Source: Antilocapra americana (lineage: Eukaryota; Chordata; Mammalia; Artiodactyla; Antilocapridae). From it: a DNA stretch of 64,000 bases. The stretch's first letter is position 1; each line of letters begins with the position of its first letter. Location of the stretch: the NCBI GenBank assembly GCA_007570785.1, contig ML661885.1, positions 34,555,714-34,619,713 on the forward strand, written 5' to 3'. Both the position numbers and the translations under genes were made by a program. This document shows, piece after piece, positions 34,279-46,358 of the stretch. The notes below the pieces were generated by a model. The model was not told the DNA's origin, made no database searches, and saw nothing but the letters and a program-made list of their open reading frames with translations.

Positions 34279-37200
34279 ATATTTAGTTGCTGTTGTTCAG
34301 TTGCTAAGTCATGTCTCACTCCATGGACTGCAGCCCACCAGGTTCCTTGTCCTCCACTATTGCCCTGAGTTTGCTAAAAATCATATCCATTGAGTCAGAG
34401 ATGTTATCTAATCGTCTCATCCTCTGCTGCCCCCTCTCCCTCCCCTTCCATTTTCCCCAGCATCAGGGTCCTTTCCAATGAGTCAGTTCTTCTCATCAGG
34501 TGGCCAAAATATTGGAGTTTCAGCTTCAGCAACAGTCCTTCCAATGAATATTCAGGGGTGATTTGACTAATTGACTGGTTTGATCTCCTTGCTGTCCAAG
34601 GGACTCTCAAGAGTCTGCTCCCACACCATATTTTGAAAGCATCAATTCTTCAGCATTCAGCATTCTTTATGGTCCAATTCTCATATCCATGACTACAGGA
34701 AAAACCATAGCTTTGACTATATAGACCTTTGTCAGCAAAGTGATGCCCCTACTTTTTAATAAGCTAAAATTCTCATGGCTTTTCTTCCAAGGAGCAAGCA
34801 TCTTTTAATTTCATGGCTGCAGTCAGCATCTGCAGTGATTCCGGAGCCAAGAAAATTAAAATCTGTTACAATTTCCACTTATTCTCCTTTTCTTTGCCAT
34901 GAAGTGTTGGGACCGGATGCCATAATCTTAGTTTTTTGAATGTTGAGTTTCAAGCCAGTTTTTTCACTCTCCTCTCTCATTCTAATCAAGAGGCTCTTTA
35001 ATTTTTCTTCACTTTCTTCCATTAGAGTGGTATCATCTGCACATCTGAGGTTGTTTGATATTTCTCCTGACAATCTTGATTCAAGCTTGTGATCCATCCA
35101 GCCCAGCATTTTGCAGGATGTACCCTGCATATAAGTTAAATAAACAGGATGACAATATACAGCCTTGACATACTCCTTTCCCAATTTTGAGCCAGTCCGT
35201 TGTTCTACACCTGGTTCTAACCGTTGTTTCTTGATCCACATGTAGGTTTCTTAGGAGTCAGGTAGTGTGGTCTCGTACTCCCGTATCTTTAAGAATTTTT
35301 CATAGTTTGTTCTGAACCACACAAAAGTTTTAGCATAGCCAATGAAGCAGAAGTAAATACTTTCTGAAGCTCCCTTGTTTGCTCCATGATCTGAAGGATG
35401 TTTGTGATTTGATCTCTGATTCCTCTGCCTCTTTGAAACCCAGCTTGTACATCTGGAAGTTCTGGGTTCACTGAACTGCGGAAACCTAGCTTGAAGGATT
35501 TTGAGCATTACCTTGCTAGCATGTGAGATGGCAATTGTATGATAGTTTGAACATTCTTTGGCATTGCCTTTCCTTGGGATTGAAATGAAAACTGACCTTT
35601 TCTAGCCCTGTGGCCACTGATGAGTTTTCCAAATTTGCTGACATATTGAGTGCAGCACTTTAACAGCTTTATCTTTCAGGATTTGAAATAGCTCAGCTAG
35701 AATCCCCTCACCTCCAATAGTTTTGTTCATAGTAATGCTTCCTGAAGCCCACTTGGCTTTACAGTCTAGGATGTCTGGCTCTGGGTGAGTGACCATACCA
35801 TCATGGTTTTGTGGGTCACTGAGACATTTTTTGTATAGTTCTTCTGTATACTTTTGCCACCTCTTCTTAATCTCTTTGGCTTCTCTTAGGTCCTTCTTAT
35901 TTCTGTCCTTTATCATGGCCATCCTTGCATGAAATGTTCCTTTGATATCTCCAATTTTCTTGCAGACATCTCAAGTCTTTCCTATTCTATTGCTTTCCTC
36001 TACTTCTTTGCATATTTAATTTAAGAAGGTCTTAACCTCTCCTTGCTATTCTCTGGAACTCTGCCTTCATTTGGGTATATCTTTCCCTTTCTCCTTTGCT
36101 TTTCACTTCCCTTCTTTCCTCAGCTACATGTAAGTCCTCCTCAGACAACCACTTTGTTTCTTGCATTTCTTTTTCTTGGGGATGGTTTTAGTCACCACCT
36201 CCTGTACAGAGTTATGAACCTCTGTCAGTAATCCTTCAAGCATTCTATCAGATCTAATCCCTTGAATCTATTTACCACCTCAGTTTTATAATCATACATG
36301 ATCTGAGTTAGGTCATACCAGAATGGCCTGGTGGTTTTTCCTACTTTCTTCCATTTAAGCCTGAATTTTGCAATAAGGAACTCATGATCTGAGTTACAGG
36401 CAGCTCCAGGTCTTGTTTTTACTGACTGTATAGAGCTTCTCCATCTTTGGTTGCAAAGAACATAATCAATCTGATTTCAGTACTGACCTTCTGGTGACGG
36501 GCATGTATAGAGTCATCTCTTGGGCTGTTGAAACAGGATGTTTGCTATGACCAGTGTGTTCTCTTAAAAAACTCTGTTAGCCTTTGCCCTGCTTCATTTT
36601 GTACTCCAAGGCCAAACTTTTCTGTTATTCCATGTATCTCTTGACTTCCTACTTTTGCATTCCAATACCCTATGATGAAAAGGACATCCTTTTTTTTTTT
36701 TTTTTACTGTTCTAGAAGACGTTGTTGGTCTTCATAGAACTGGTCAGCTTCAATTTCTTCAGTTTCAATGGTTGGGGCATAGACTTGGATTACTGTGATG
36801 TTAAATAGTTTGCCTTGGAAATGAACCGAGATTATTCTCTCGTTTTTGAGACCGCACCCAAGAGTTTTTGGACTCTTTTGTTGATTATGAGGGCTACTCC
36901 CTTTCTTCTAAGGGATTCTTACCCACAATAATAGATATAATGGTCATCTGAATTAAATTTATCCATTCTTGTCCATTTTAGTTCACTTATTCCTAAAATG
37001 TCGATGTTCAATCTTGCCATCCCCTGCTTGACAACATCCAATTTACCTTGTTTCATGGACCTAACAACATTCCAGGTGCCTATGCAATATTGTTCTTCAC
37101 AGCATCAGACTTTATTTTCACAAAATCCAAACTGAGTGTCCTTTCTCCTTTGGCCCAGCTATTTCATTCTTACTGGAGGTATTAGTAATTGCCCTCTGCT

Positions 37201-37489
37201 CTTCACCAGTAGCATATTGGACACCTGCCAACCTGGGGGACTCACCTTCTGGTGTTATATCTGTTTGCCTTTTCATACTGTCCATGTGGTCCTCCAGACA
37301 AGAATACTGGAGTGGTTTGCTGTTCCTTCCTCCAGTGGACCACGTTTTGTCAGAACTCTTCACTGTGTCCCCTTTGTCTTTGGTGGCCCTGCATGGCATG
37401 CTCATAGCTTCATTGAGTTATGCAAGCTCCCTTTGCTATGACAAGGTTGTGATCTAAAATCAGTTGGTTTTATCCGATTCTACCTTGAC
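34279..37489 (-). mobile_element. Near full-length BovB LINE (RTE clade), decayed
   Basis: About 3.2 kb, matching the usual length of BovB. Minus-strand order: a 5' region around 37.4 kb, an APE-type endonuclease (about 37.0-36.3 kb, with the SDHE active-site histidine context readable near 36385), reverse transcriptase (35.9-34.9 kb), and C-terminal tail (34.6-34.4 kb). The RT palm motif reads CADD instead of YADD (frame 34879-35241). Stops and frameshifts break the single ORF into at least six frames, and a T(16) run sits at 36690-36705. A possible 7-bp duplication, taatatt, flanks it at 34272-34278 and 37490-37496. BovB is known to have entered ruminants by horizontal transfer; this copy is inactive. 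Confidence 0.9.
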
Positions 37490-37496
37490 TAATATT

Positions 37497-38085
37497 TTTT
37501 TTAATTGTAGGCTTTTTATTGGAGAATAATTGCTTTACAATATTGTGTTGGCCTCTGCCATACATCAACATGAATCAGCCGTGGGTATACATATGTCCTC
37601 TCTCTCCTGAACCCGCCTCTCATCTCCCACCCCATCCCACCCCTTTAGGTTATCACAGAGCGTTGTGTTGAGCTCTCTGTGCCACACAGCAAAGTCCCAC
37701 TGGCTATCTCTTTTACATATGGTAATGTACATGTTTCCGTGCCATTCTCTCAGTTTGTCCCTCCCTCTCCTTCCCACACTGTGTCCACAAGTCTATTCTG
37801 TCTGCATCTTCACTGCTGCCCTGCAAATAGGTTCTTCAGTACCATCTTTCAAGATTCCATATGCATGCTTCAATATACAGTATTTAATCTTTCTCTTTCT
37901 GACTTACTTTATATAATAGGCCGATCTACCTCATTAGGACTGACTCGAATGTATTCTTATATATATATATATATATATATATATAGCTTGGTAATATTCC
38001 ATTGTACATATGTACCACAACTTCTGTATCATTTATCTTGTCAGTGGACATCTAAGTTGCTTCCTTGTCCTAGCTACTGTAAAAA
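37497..38085 (-). mobile_element. L1 3' UTR and ORF2 end, 5'-truncated
   Basis: Poly(A) side at 37497, then antisense 3' UTR ('ctttacaatattgtgttggcctctgccatacatc') and the ORF2 terminus up to 'ctaagttgcttccttgtcc'. A (TA)14 tract at 37958-37985 lies inside. It abuts the BovB with no spacer. Confidence 0.85.
37958..37985. repeat. (TA)14 microsatellite
   Basis: Uninterrupted 28-bp TA array embedded in the L1 ORF2 end, at the position of a short A/T block in other copies. Confidence 0.95.
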
Positions 38086-38261
38086 AATTAACATTTTAAG
38101 TTAAATGTTACTTTTCTTTAGTTTGCAGAGTACTTATAGTATACAATTTAAGTTGTAATTTGATCTGAGACTATAAAGAGATATCTAATATTACATATCT
38201 TGGACTTATTGCATTCTGGATGCTCTGTTAAGTAATTTACATGTGCAATGACAGTATAGAA

Positions 38262-38475
38262 TAATAATTTAAAAGCACCAATATCAGTCCACACAGATTT
38301 AAATCCTCATTAATACTACACTAACAATGTAATCTAGGCAAATAAATATTTCAAAGGCCTTAATTTTCTCATCTATAAGATGGAAATACTTCTAGTACTT
38401 ATCCCAAGACTATTTTGAGAATAACGGAGATATTGAATATAAAACTCTTAGTGAATGTTTGATACTTAGCAAAGA
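38262..38475 (-). mobile_element. MIR SINE remnant
   Basis: Antisense MIR: 'aatgtaatctaggcaaataa...ccttaattttctcatctataagatgg'. Confidence 0.7.
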
Positions 38476-38524
38476 AGTATAGCATATTTATTAGCTGTTT
38501 CTGATACTAGCATTATTTTTTTTC

Positions 38525-38640
38525 ATTTAATGAGATTGATCACTATAACCCTATCCTAGAGATGAGGGGAAACTGAAGTCCACAGAAGCTAGGTAATTTG
38601 CTCAAGATCATGCAGCTGATAATTGCCTGAAAAGGTACTT
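38525..38640 (+). mobile_element. MIR SINE remnant (sense)
   Basis: 'gagatgaggggaaactgaagtccacagaagctaggtaatttgctcaagatcatgcagct' is the sense MIR core. Confidence 0.78.
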
Positions 38641-39650
38641 ACCTTTCAGGCACACCTGTGGTTCCTGCGTCATGTTCTTTAAAACTAAGATGTCCCAGGT
38701 ATGCTCACGGGGATTCACACTCATGGGTCTGCTGCAGCTGCTTTAGATGGCTTTTCATTATTTCCAATTTCACAGAAAACTTTGATGACAACTGAAAGTA
38801 CATTGTTTCCCACCTATAAAAGCACCCCAGAGCTTTTTTCATGGTGCTAAAATCAGGATAAAATGAGAAGTATATGAAATCCACTTATAAAGTTATAACA
38901 GTTGCATGTCAAGAGCTGTTATTCCCCTAGTTTATAAAAGAAAGGATAAATGATTCTTAAGGATAGATGCTTCAAAGGAAATTCTTGCTTTGTGTGACTT
39001 ATGTTCTAACTCTGAAAGATGATTCAGAAATTTTTTAGGCAAAATGTTATGAAACATACACAAAAGCTTGGTTCCTTGAGGCAGAGCAAGAATGTGTGCC
39101 ACTGCAGTAAGTCATGTTGTGATACCAACTGACCTCTCCATCAGGAGCTGGCAGCTTCTTTGCCTCTGCTCTCTCCTTATATCCAGCGCCATCAATCATT
39201 ACTGTACCTCTTGTAATCCAGCCCATCTTTCTTCTGTTCTGTTCCATGGCTGCTACTCACAATCTCATTAACTTCTTTTCCAGAATATTTAAATATGCTC
39301 CTGATCCCATCATTTCTATATGTAGACGGCAGCTCAGCTTAAATTTTTTTTTCTAGTTAAAGTCGAGTCTCCTTAGTTTGCCAGTCAAGGATATTCATAA
39401 TCTGTCTCTAGCACTAATATTCTGGGTCTTTTATCCCCCCATCATGTCCCATCTTCTCCCATCTGTGTCTTTGACTGTATTATTACATTCAGTTGATCTC
39501 TGCCACTTTTACACATGGTCAAGCTCTGTCCTGCATTCAACATAGATTTCCCAGACAGTTTCCTCTCTAGCTGTCCTGGTTCCTACAAGTAAATGAGATT
39601 TTGCCAACCCATGAACTCATGTCACATGCTACTTATACATTACTACAAAT
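38641..39650. other. Unassigned intergenic DNA
   Basis: No gene or confident repeat was recognised. The minus-strand frame at 39047-39247 shows no family I recognise. Confidence 0.5.
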
Positions 39651-39653
39651 TGC

Positions 39654-40070
39654 GGCATTGTGGGGAAGAAAAATTTTCCTCTACACATGTTCGATTCTCT
39701 AGTGTAGAACCTGGTAAATTAGACTGGCCAGAGACAGGATAAGAGAAAAACAGAAGTTTATTAACATTTGCACATTAAAATCATGAATGTACACATGGGT
39801 GCACCTAACAAGTAACTTAGAGGAGTACTTAGAATTTGGTTTATCTCAAGCTACATGGAGGTAAAGGAGTTTGGGGCTACTGAGCAAAGGATGTAGTTAA
39901 GAGAAGGTGACCATGGAAGGTATAGTAAATAAGAATTGTTTAAGGTCTTGTGCATATGTAAGAACTGCTTTCTCCATTGATAATGATGCCAAAAAACTTG
40001 GCCTCTGTGCATCAGTGCTGAATCAAGTTTCAGAAACAGAGTTTGGGGTGAAGTAGAAAACAATAAGTTT
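39654..40070 (-). mobile_element. ERV LTR, partial (3' LTR of ERV copy A)
   Basis: The sequence is homologous to the LTR pair at 47.36-47.96 and 51.68-52.43 kb. Shared blocks include 'ttttcctctac...agttctaggtt'-type text, then an 'aagtttattaacat' block, which on the minus strand is the polyadenylation region. Only part of the LTR is visible before other sequence begins at about 40070. Confidence 0.6.
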
Positions 40071-40094
40071 TATTGCTATTTTTATTATTTGTTA

Positions 40095-40625
40095 GATTTA
40101 TTGCTATATTTATTCCAGACAAAGGAACACAACAGGCTCATGCTCCTCCAAACTGTGTCCCAGCCTGGGAGGAACTGGTGTGGTGTTTCATAGCAATGGC
40201 AGAAGGGTGGGATCACTGATAAGATTCTGGTGTGTGAGAGGCTAATCACACATCTTGGGTTCCTTTAATCTGGCCTCAGGTGGTCTTCTCTGGAATGAAG
40301 AAAGCTGACATTTTCCATTTGTCAGGAGGCTGTTAGTTCTGTGAAGAGCCCCAGGATATATGTTTATTCCTTGAGGTGGAGCCAAGGCCCTGCCCCAAGG
40401 CTGTATTGAGTCTTGGCTGCTCTTGCCTCTGTATCCTCTCCCTGCTCTGATGGGAAACTGCTTGAATCTGCCCATTGGCGCTCAGGGAAGGTCAGGGAAG
40501 CTAGAGTCTTGCCTACACACGAGAAACGGGAGGCCCGGAAAGGCTTGGGTGCCCAGGGAACAACAGGACCCTGCTTGGTTCCGTTGATAGTCCTTTTCGT
40601 TGATGTTCCTCAATCCTGAGGAGAA
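40095..40625 (-). mobile_element. Second LTR-like unit, class I type
   Basis: On the minus strand this reads as a GC-richer U3-like region ending in '...cctttgtctggaataaat' with AATAAA at 40109-40114. It differs from the LTR at 39654, so it may be a separate solo LTR nested in ERV copy A, or that copy's own LTR. Confidence 0.5.
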
Positions 40626-40787
40626 CAGAAGTTACATAAGGAATGATTATTTTGGGCAGAGACATTAATCATGAGCTCAGTTCTAGGGGGACTTGGTTTT
40701 AATCCCCACTTAGGTTTTAGCTTTCCCTAAATCTTTCAAGAAATAGACAATAGCCAGTCTAGCTCCTTCCTGCTGAAACGGGGCATG
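40626..40787. other. ERV-associated, unassigned
   Basis: Short stretch between the LTR-like unit and a BovA fragment. Nothing is recognised. Confidence 0.35.
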
Positions 40788-40858
40788 TTGTTTAGTCACT
40801 AAGTCATGTCTGACTCTTTGTGACCCCGTGGACTGCAGCACGCCAGGCTTCCCTGTGT
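40788..40858 (-). mobile_element. BovA SINE fragment
   Basis: Antisense tail 'gtttagtcactaagtcatgtctgac...cacgccaggcttccctgtgtg'. About 70 bp. Confidence 0.8.
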
Positions 40859-41329
40859 GTAGGGGGGTAGTCCTTCCTAAATTGGGGGAATAGGTATCAG
40901 ATTGGAAATATTTGAGTTCCAAATCTTGGATTTGAGTTTTGCATAATTAAGATTTCAGTCCCTTCGTCTGCCATTTTGGCACAACAGACCCAGTGCGCTG
41001 TAGGAGGACTAACAGAACCTTCACTAGACAGAATGCATCTCCGTCCCTTGGGAATTCAGGAGCCTAAGCCTGAAGCCCAGTCTGGACAGGGCACGTCAGT
41101 GGGACTTGTGGCCAGTTGTCTGCACATCATTCCCTGTAAGGGGGAGAAACCCACCAAGGCAATCCTGAAGACCAGGAAAGAGGAAGCTGACTACATATCC
41201 AGCAGTTAGAATTACTGAAAGAATCAGTATGTGAATCTATAGTTTTGTGGGAAAAGGTATAAGACAAAACAGAACTTTCATTTTTTGCCAGAACAAATAC
41301 TTAAGGTTCCCCAAAGTGTAAGATGTCTA

Positions 41330-41870
41330 CTGCTCAGGCTCCACTCACTGGCTGCACTCAGGCTTGGCTGGTCAGTCCCTGGTCGTCATCTTACTCTAGT
41401 GTGATGTGCCAACAGTTTTTCTCCACTCAATTTCAGAGAAGCGCGAGTAGTGAGAACATCATAGGGCCCCTCCCTTTTCTCTTCAAGTTGTTGCTTAGGT
41501 TCTTGCTCTTTCCACACTTTTGGCAGCACCTGCTATTCCACTTTGAAGGGAGGCAAAGGAGCTTCCCGGTGAGGGGGCGACCCATGGGATACAAACTCAG
41601 GCACAGCGTTTAACGGTTCATCCATCTGTTGTACCTGCTATTTATTCTTAGGAGCTGAGAATGGTCTCTCATAGATACTTTCATCAGGTCTCAATCCTAG
41701 CCCACTTCTAGGGGCCAAGCATATACAGAGGAGAGCAATAGGCAAGCCCATTTTAGATGAGTTTCCTGGCATAATTTGGTGAGAATTTTCTCCAGGGTGT
41801 GGTTCATTTCTCAGCCTTTCCCATAGATTGGGGTCTGAATGATGAATGAATGTTCCATTTTATACCTAAG
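41330..41870 (-). pseudogene. ERV copy A: integrase C-terminal remnant (pol)
   Basis: Minus-strand translation, with stops and frameshifts, shows features of the C-terminal end of a class I (gammaretrovirus-like) integrase. There is a GPYDVL motif (the GPY/F module) and, 20-odd residues on, HHTRVR. An upstream stretch starts LTKLCQETH. The reading is broken and cannot make protein. Most of the integrase and all RNase H sequence are missing between this and the RT remnant at 42.1 kb. Confidence 0.75.
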
Positions 41871-42039
41871 GCTTTACTTACTGTCTGTTATTCCTGGGAC
41901 CAAAAAGATCCATTTTCACTTCCTTAAGAAGGGCTTCGGTCACTTCCAGTGCTTTTTCCATTCTATCTGGGAAGGCCTCTACTCAACCTTGTTACAGGTG
42001 TACTACTCACAAATCTTCTGCCAAAATCTTGTTAAAGGA

Positions 42040-42600
42040 TAGGGGAACTTTTTAATACTTGGAGCAATACCATCTACCAGTACTGACTTCCTGCTTTGGA
42101 ATTCGAGTCGTGCCATTCAAAGGCAAATGGCAATTGTGGTTCCTCTTCTACTGGAATACAGAAAAAGGCATCTTTCAAATCTAATAAACTCCAGGTGTGG
42201 CTCTTGAGTAAGGAATAAGGTATATGGGTTCAGAACTGTAAGGTGAAGGTTCTGAATGATTTCATTATGGCTCACAGATCCTGAATGAATCAGTATTCAC
42301 TGGTATGCGTTTTCTTGACCAGCAGAATAGGAATATTATAAGGAGACCTGCAGCCTACCGTCCATGGGGTCGTAGGAGTTGGACGCAACTGAGCACACAC
42401 ACGAGGAGACCTGTGGGGTCTAATTAGCCCATACTTTAGAAATCAGTTTAAAACCAGCTAGATTTGGCCTTTTTCTTGAGAGGGTATTGTTTTTTCCTGG
42501 ATATGAGGCTCCCGTTTTTACAGTGATAGAGATTGGGACAGTATATTGGCCGGTCTGAGTGCCCCATCAGCCAAACAGTCTTACTTTTTCTATCATCTTC
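42040..42600 (-). pseudogene. ERV copy A: reverse transcriptase remnant (pol)
   Basis: On the minus strand, near 42133-42190, the frame reads [11 protein letters not shown], the first catalytic aspartate region of a class I retroviral RT. It is preceded by a recognisable ILLVKK stretch near 42320. Stops interrupt it, and a 52-bp SINE tail splits it at 42350-42401. The YxDD motif is not found. It is an old, dead insertion. Confidence 0.8.
42350..42401 (+). mobile_element. Very short BovA tail with 10-bp TSD
   Basis: Only the last 50 bp of a BovA/BovB tail ('ccgtccatggggtcgtaggagttggacgcaactgag'), yet flanked by aggagacctg at 42340-42349 and 42402-42411. It is a severely 5'-truncated but genuine retrotransposition event in the pol remnant. 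Confidence 0.85.
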
Positions 42601-42639
42601 TACAGTATCAGAGTGGTTGTGTCTTTTCCTGATATTGGG

Positions 42640-42805
42640 GAGGGAGACATCTCTGTGAAGAGAAATTTCCTTTATCAAAGAAAAACTCACCTTTTTGTTT
42701 TTTTAGAGGTTTTCCTTTTTGCTTGTTCTCAATTTACTTTAGTTCAAAATAATCCACATGCCAGAGGGGCATATTTTGGAGTGGTATATATCCTGATACC
42801 CTTCA
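42640..42805 (-). mobile_element. ERV LTR, partial (possible 5' LTR of copy A)
   Basis: 'aaaataatccacatgccagaggggcatattttggagtggtat' is homologous to the right-hand ends of the LTRs at 47.87-47.93 and 52.35-52.41 kb. It lies upstream (minus-strand sense) of the pol remnants, as expected for a 5' LTR. Confidence 0.6.
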
Positions 42806-43460
42806 AAATGCATCATTCATTACTTTACATCTGAAAGCATTTCATCTTATATAATATTACTATATTTGGATTTTCCTAACACAGAGTAAACTTGAGAACT
42901 TTTCCCTTTCTGCCTTAGCAAGAAAGATACTTTAAAGGGGGGAAAAAATAGAATAAAAAAATGAGATCCAGCTCTTTTTTTTTTTTTTGAAGAGTCTGGG
43001 TGGGTGGCTGAGATGGGGTGCTTTCTGCAATCACTGACTCATCACTCCTACCCACAGGAGAGAAAAGCATTTGGAATCATTAAAAAGTTGCTTTACTTAA
43101 CACTGGTGTGACTGCATGGCCTCATTGCCTTGGAAAGAAAGCAGGACAAAGCCTCCGATGGTGCTTAGCTTAAAATAAAGCAGATGCTCATCCCAATCCT
43201 GACCCACCCTCAGAAGCTGTTGAAGGGCGGCAGACTATGCCATCCCAGACACATCTCTTTGGCATAAGGGTTACTTTTAGCTCCTTATTTCTGAGAAACA
43301 ACAAACAGGAGAATCTATAAAAACAGAATAGTAGTTGCTCTTTGGTAAGGGACATTTATACAGGAAATCTCCATTTGTAAGGGCATCTTCCTCTCTGTCC
43401 CAGGAAGAGGAGGAGGACTCTCCATCTCCAGAATTCATCATCAGTGGAGAGGTGTATATG
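42806..43460. other. Unassigned intergenic DNA
   Basis: No gene or confident repeat was recognised. A T(14) run lies near 42976-42989. Confidence 0.5.
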
Positions 43461-43462
43461 TG

Positions 43463-43665
43463 TGCTAATTCGGTTCGGTCGTGTTTGGCTCTATGAGACC
43501 CTATGGACTGGATAGTTCACATGCTCCTCCGTCTAGGGGATTCTCCAGGCAAGAACACTGCAGTGGGTTGCCATGCCTTCTCCGAGGGATCGCCCTGACC
43601 CGGGGATCGAATGCCCGTCTCTTACAGCTCCTGCACTGGCAGGTTCTTTACCGTAACCACTTCAA
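43463..43665 (-). mobile_element. Bov-tA SINE
   Basis: Antisense copy: body 'ggttcggtcgtgtttggctc', middle 'ggcaagaacactgcagtgggttgcc', head 'ggggatcgaatgcccgtctc'. The head end is diverged. Confidence 0.88.
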
Positions 43666-43734
43666 TCTGCTAAACAGTCCTCACCCTTGCTACCAGGCTT
43701 TTCCTGGTGGTCTTCCATAGCTTGTGTGTGAGAG

Positions 43735-43818
43735 TGCACGCAGCTGGGTCCAACTCTTTGCGACCCCTTGGACTGTAGCCCACCAGGCCCCTCGGGCCAT
43801 GGTGTTTTTCAGGCAAGC
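43735..43818 (-). mobile_element. BovA SINE fragment
   Basis: Antisense tail half: 'gctgggtccaactctttgcgacccc...ccatggtgtttttcaggcaagc'. Confidence 0.85.
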
Positions 43819-43989
43819 ATAGCTGGCCTCTCCTTCAAAATGTCTTTTGTCTTTTGCTGAAGAGGGTATTCTAAGGTGGCAGGTTTGGCCACTTCTGGTA
43901 GTTTTACTCAGGTTTTCTAGGTATCTTCCACATATACGGGAGGCATACATGTTGATGAAATAAAATTCCTATTTTATAGCAAGATGAGA

Positions 43990-44420
43990 AAATTTTAAAC
44001 GTGATTTTTTTTTTCTTCACCTGTTTGGGCCTCTTTGTACATATGCCTTAACCAGACAACATTCCTTCCTTCTTAATCTGATCAAGGGTTACAACTCCGC
44101 AGGAGATAACCTTCCTTCTTGATCTTGTAAGGGGCCAGGATGACCCATGACCCACTCTGCGCTTCTTTGTGCATGGAGATCTGGACAGTGTAAAGTGTCA
44201 GTACATCACTTGAAGTATATCCCTTTGTCTCAAAAACTTATACCACTGTGCTTTGACCTCTAATGGGCAGAATAATCTTCAGAGCTTTCTGAAAGACTGT
44301 TTTCTGGGTTATAATTCTCCAGGTTGGCTCAAATAAAATTTTCCATTTCTTTCTTAACTATTAATTTTTCCATCAACAATGTTACTAGGCTTCTGTTTGT
44401 CTCCTGTTAACTTGCCTTTT
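43990..44420 (+). mobile_element. LTR-like sequence (unnamed)
   Basis: Ends with 'gggttataattctccaggttggctcaaataaaat' (AATAAA at 44332-44337), a typical R/U5 layout of mammalian ERV LTRs. GC-rich sequence continuing to about 44900 could be adjoining internal ERV sequence. No coding motif is seen. Confidence 0.45.
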
Positions 44421-45950
44421 ATTATGGGGTTAGGGTCCCAGTCAGGAACCTGGAAGGGTAGAAGAAAAATTATTATTTCCCCCCTTCACTGTCCTATGAA
44501 GTATAAGAATGGTTTGAAAGACGCCACCATCCCAGTGCACCTGCCAGCGCCCTTAAGAGAGCCCCTTGCTTAGCCCCTGGGCTCGTATGTCACTGGTGCC
44601 CCTGCCCAGGAGCACCAATGAGAGGATGGATCTTAGCATCCCTGGGGATGTCAGGCTCTGCAATCTGAACTACCAACCCAGGGCACTTTTCAGAAGGGCA
44701 CCTCTGGGAGCCTTGTTATGAGTGTTTAGCTCCTTGGGACCTCTGGGAATGTGATTATTTTGGATTTGCTGCTACTTCTAATAGGTAGGGAGAGCAGTAT
44801 CCTATTATCCCATCATGGACTGGAACCCAAAAGTAACCCCGCCTGAAATGGTGAGGCAAGAGCTGCCCCAGTTAATATAATTGCTTGAGTAGGTGGTTTT
44901 GGTCTTGTTCAGAGAGGTCAATAGCACCTTGCATTCTAGGTATTAATAGTTAACTGAATAAAAGTTATAGCTATGGTAACTGATGTTTTACTGTCTTAGA
45001 TATGCAAGTCATCTTAAATTTTTTTCTAATAGATATAGAGTAAAAATGACAACCTTTATATCATAAGACACCACAAAAGTTCTTTGGATGACTAAAACAT
45101 TATTTATACATTTAATAAACTCATAAAATATATTGAGAGAGAGACTTACCAAATTCAAATATGTAATTTTTATTCATTCTAAAAATATATATAGTATTTT
45201 TTCTGTCTAGTCAATTCCAGGCTAAGTACTGGCTAATACAGCCCTGCCCTCAACTTAGCTACTGAACAAGAAAAACTTTAATATATAACTATAAATCCTG
45301 ATGAGCATCATGAAGAAAACAAATAAGATAGAAATTAACCTGTTCATTTAGATTGGTGAGAGAAGATCTTCATGAAAAGGTGAGGTTTCAGCTGAGACCT
45401 GAAGGTCAAGATGTAATCGTTTATGAGAAAGTTTGTCCAGATAGACTTGTGTTGAAGCCTGTAAGGTAAGACATGCCTTCTAGATGTCAGGCAAGATATA
45501 AGTAGAGCATAAAATATTACAGTGATAAAGATTTTTAATGTTTTCTTTTCAGCAAGCATCTACTGCTGCTGCTGCACGAATGCAATGAGCTGAAAACAAC
45601 AGTGATGAGTAGAGATACAAAAAGTTCCTGCTCTCCTGGAAATTATCATCAGGTGAGAAAGACAGACACTCAGCATGCCATTACAAGTGTGATGAAGATC
45701 ATGTGCTAGTGTTATGTGGGGACACGTGGTGAAGATTTTAGCACACCTAGAAGAACTGGGGAAGTCCTTTCTGGGGAACTGACATTTAAAGCCAGATTGT
45801 GAAAGCTAAGCAAGCATTGCTGGGTGAAGAGCTGGAGAAAGCACAAGAGAGACTGTTCAGGAAGAAGTATCTGTTTCAGAAAGATTGCACAAGGTAAAGG
45901 CATTCCTTCACTTAAGAGCACAATGTGTGGGAAAGACAGACTAAACTAAT
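44421..45950. other. Unassigned; ancient repeat-like blocks
   Basis: 44421-44930 is GC-richer and may be ERV-internal. Blocks at 45360-45420 ('gaggtttcagctgagacctgaaggtc') and 45700-45900 look like a widespread old mammalian repeat I cannot name. No gene. Confidence 0.4.
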
Positions 45951-45955
45951 ATTTA

Positions 45956-46152
45956 TTGGTGGCTCAGATGGTAAAGAATCTGCCTGCAAAGCAGGAGACC
46001 TGGGTTTGATCCCTGGGTCAGGAAGATCCCCTGGAGAAGGGCATGGCAACCCCCTCTAGTATTCTTGCCTGGAGAATTCCATGGACAGAGAAACCTGGCA
46101 GGCAGGGTCCAGTCCATGGGGTTGCAAAGAGTCAAACACCACTGAGGGACTA
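45956..46152 (+). mobile_element. Bov-tA SINE
   Basis: Sense copy: tRNA head 'ggtggctcagatggtaaag', B-box 'ggtttgatccc', BovB-derived body to 'caaacaccactgagggac'. Confidence 0.9.
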
Positions 46153-46249
46153 CCAGTTTTCAGGGTTTTTTCCTAAAAGCTTTACCAAATGATGGGAAGT
46201 CAACATGACTAATAATCACGTTTTCACCCCTGTGGCACTGAATTATCAG

Positions 46250-46358
46250 AATATGTGTATATGCTCCATTGCACCCAACTCTTTGCAACTCCATGGCCTG
46301 GCTCCTCTGTCTATGGGATTTCTGGAGTGGATCGCCATTTCCTTCTCCAGTGGAATCT
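46250..46358 (-). mobile_element. BovA SINE fragment
   Basis: Antisense body from 'atatgctccattgcacccaactc' to 'gccatttccttctccagtgg', with an internal deletion of about 20 bp and no head. Confidence 0.82.
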
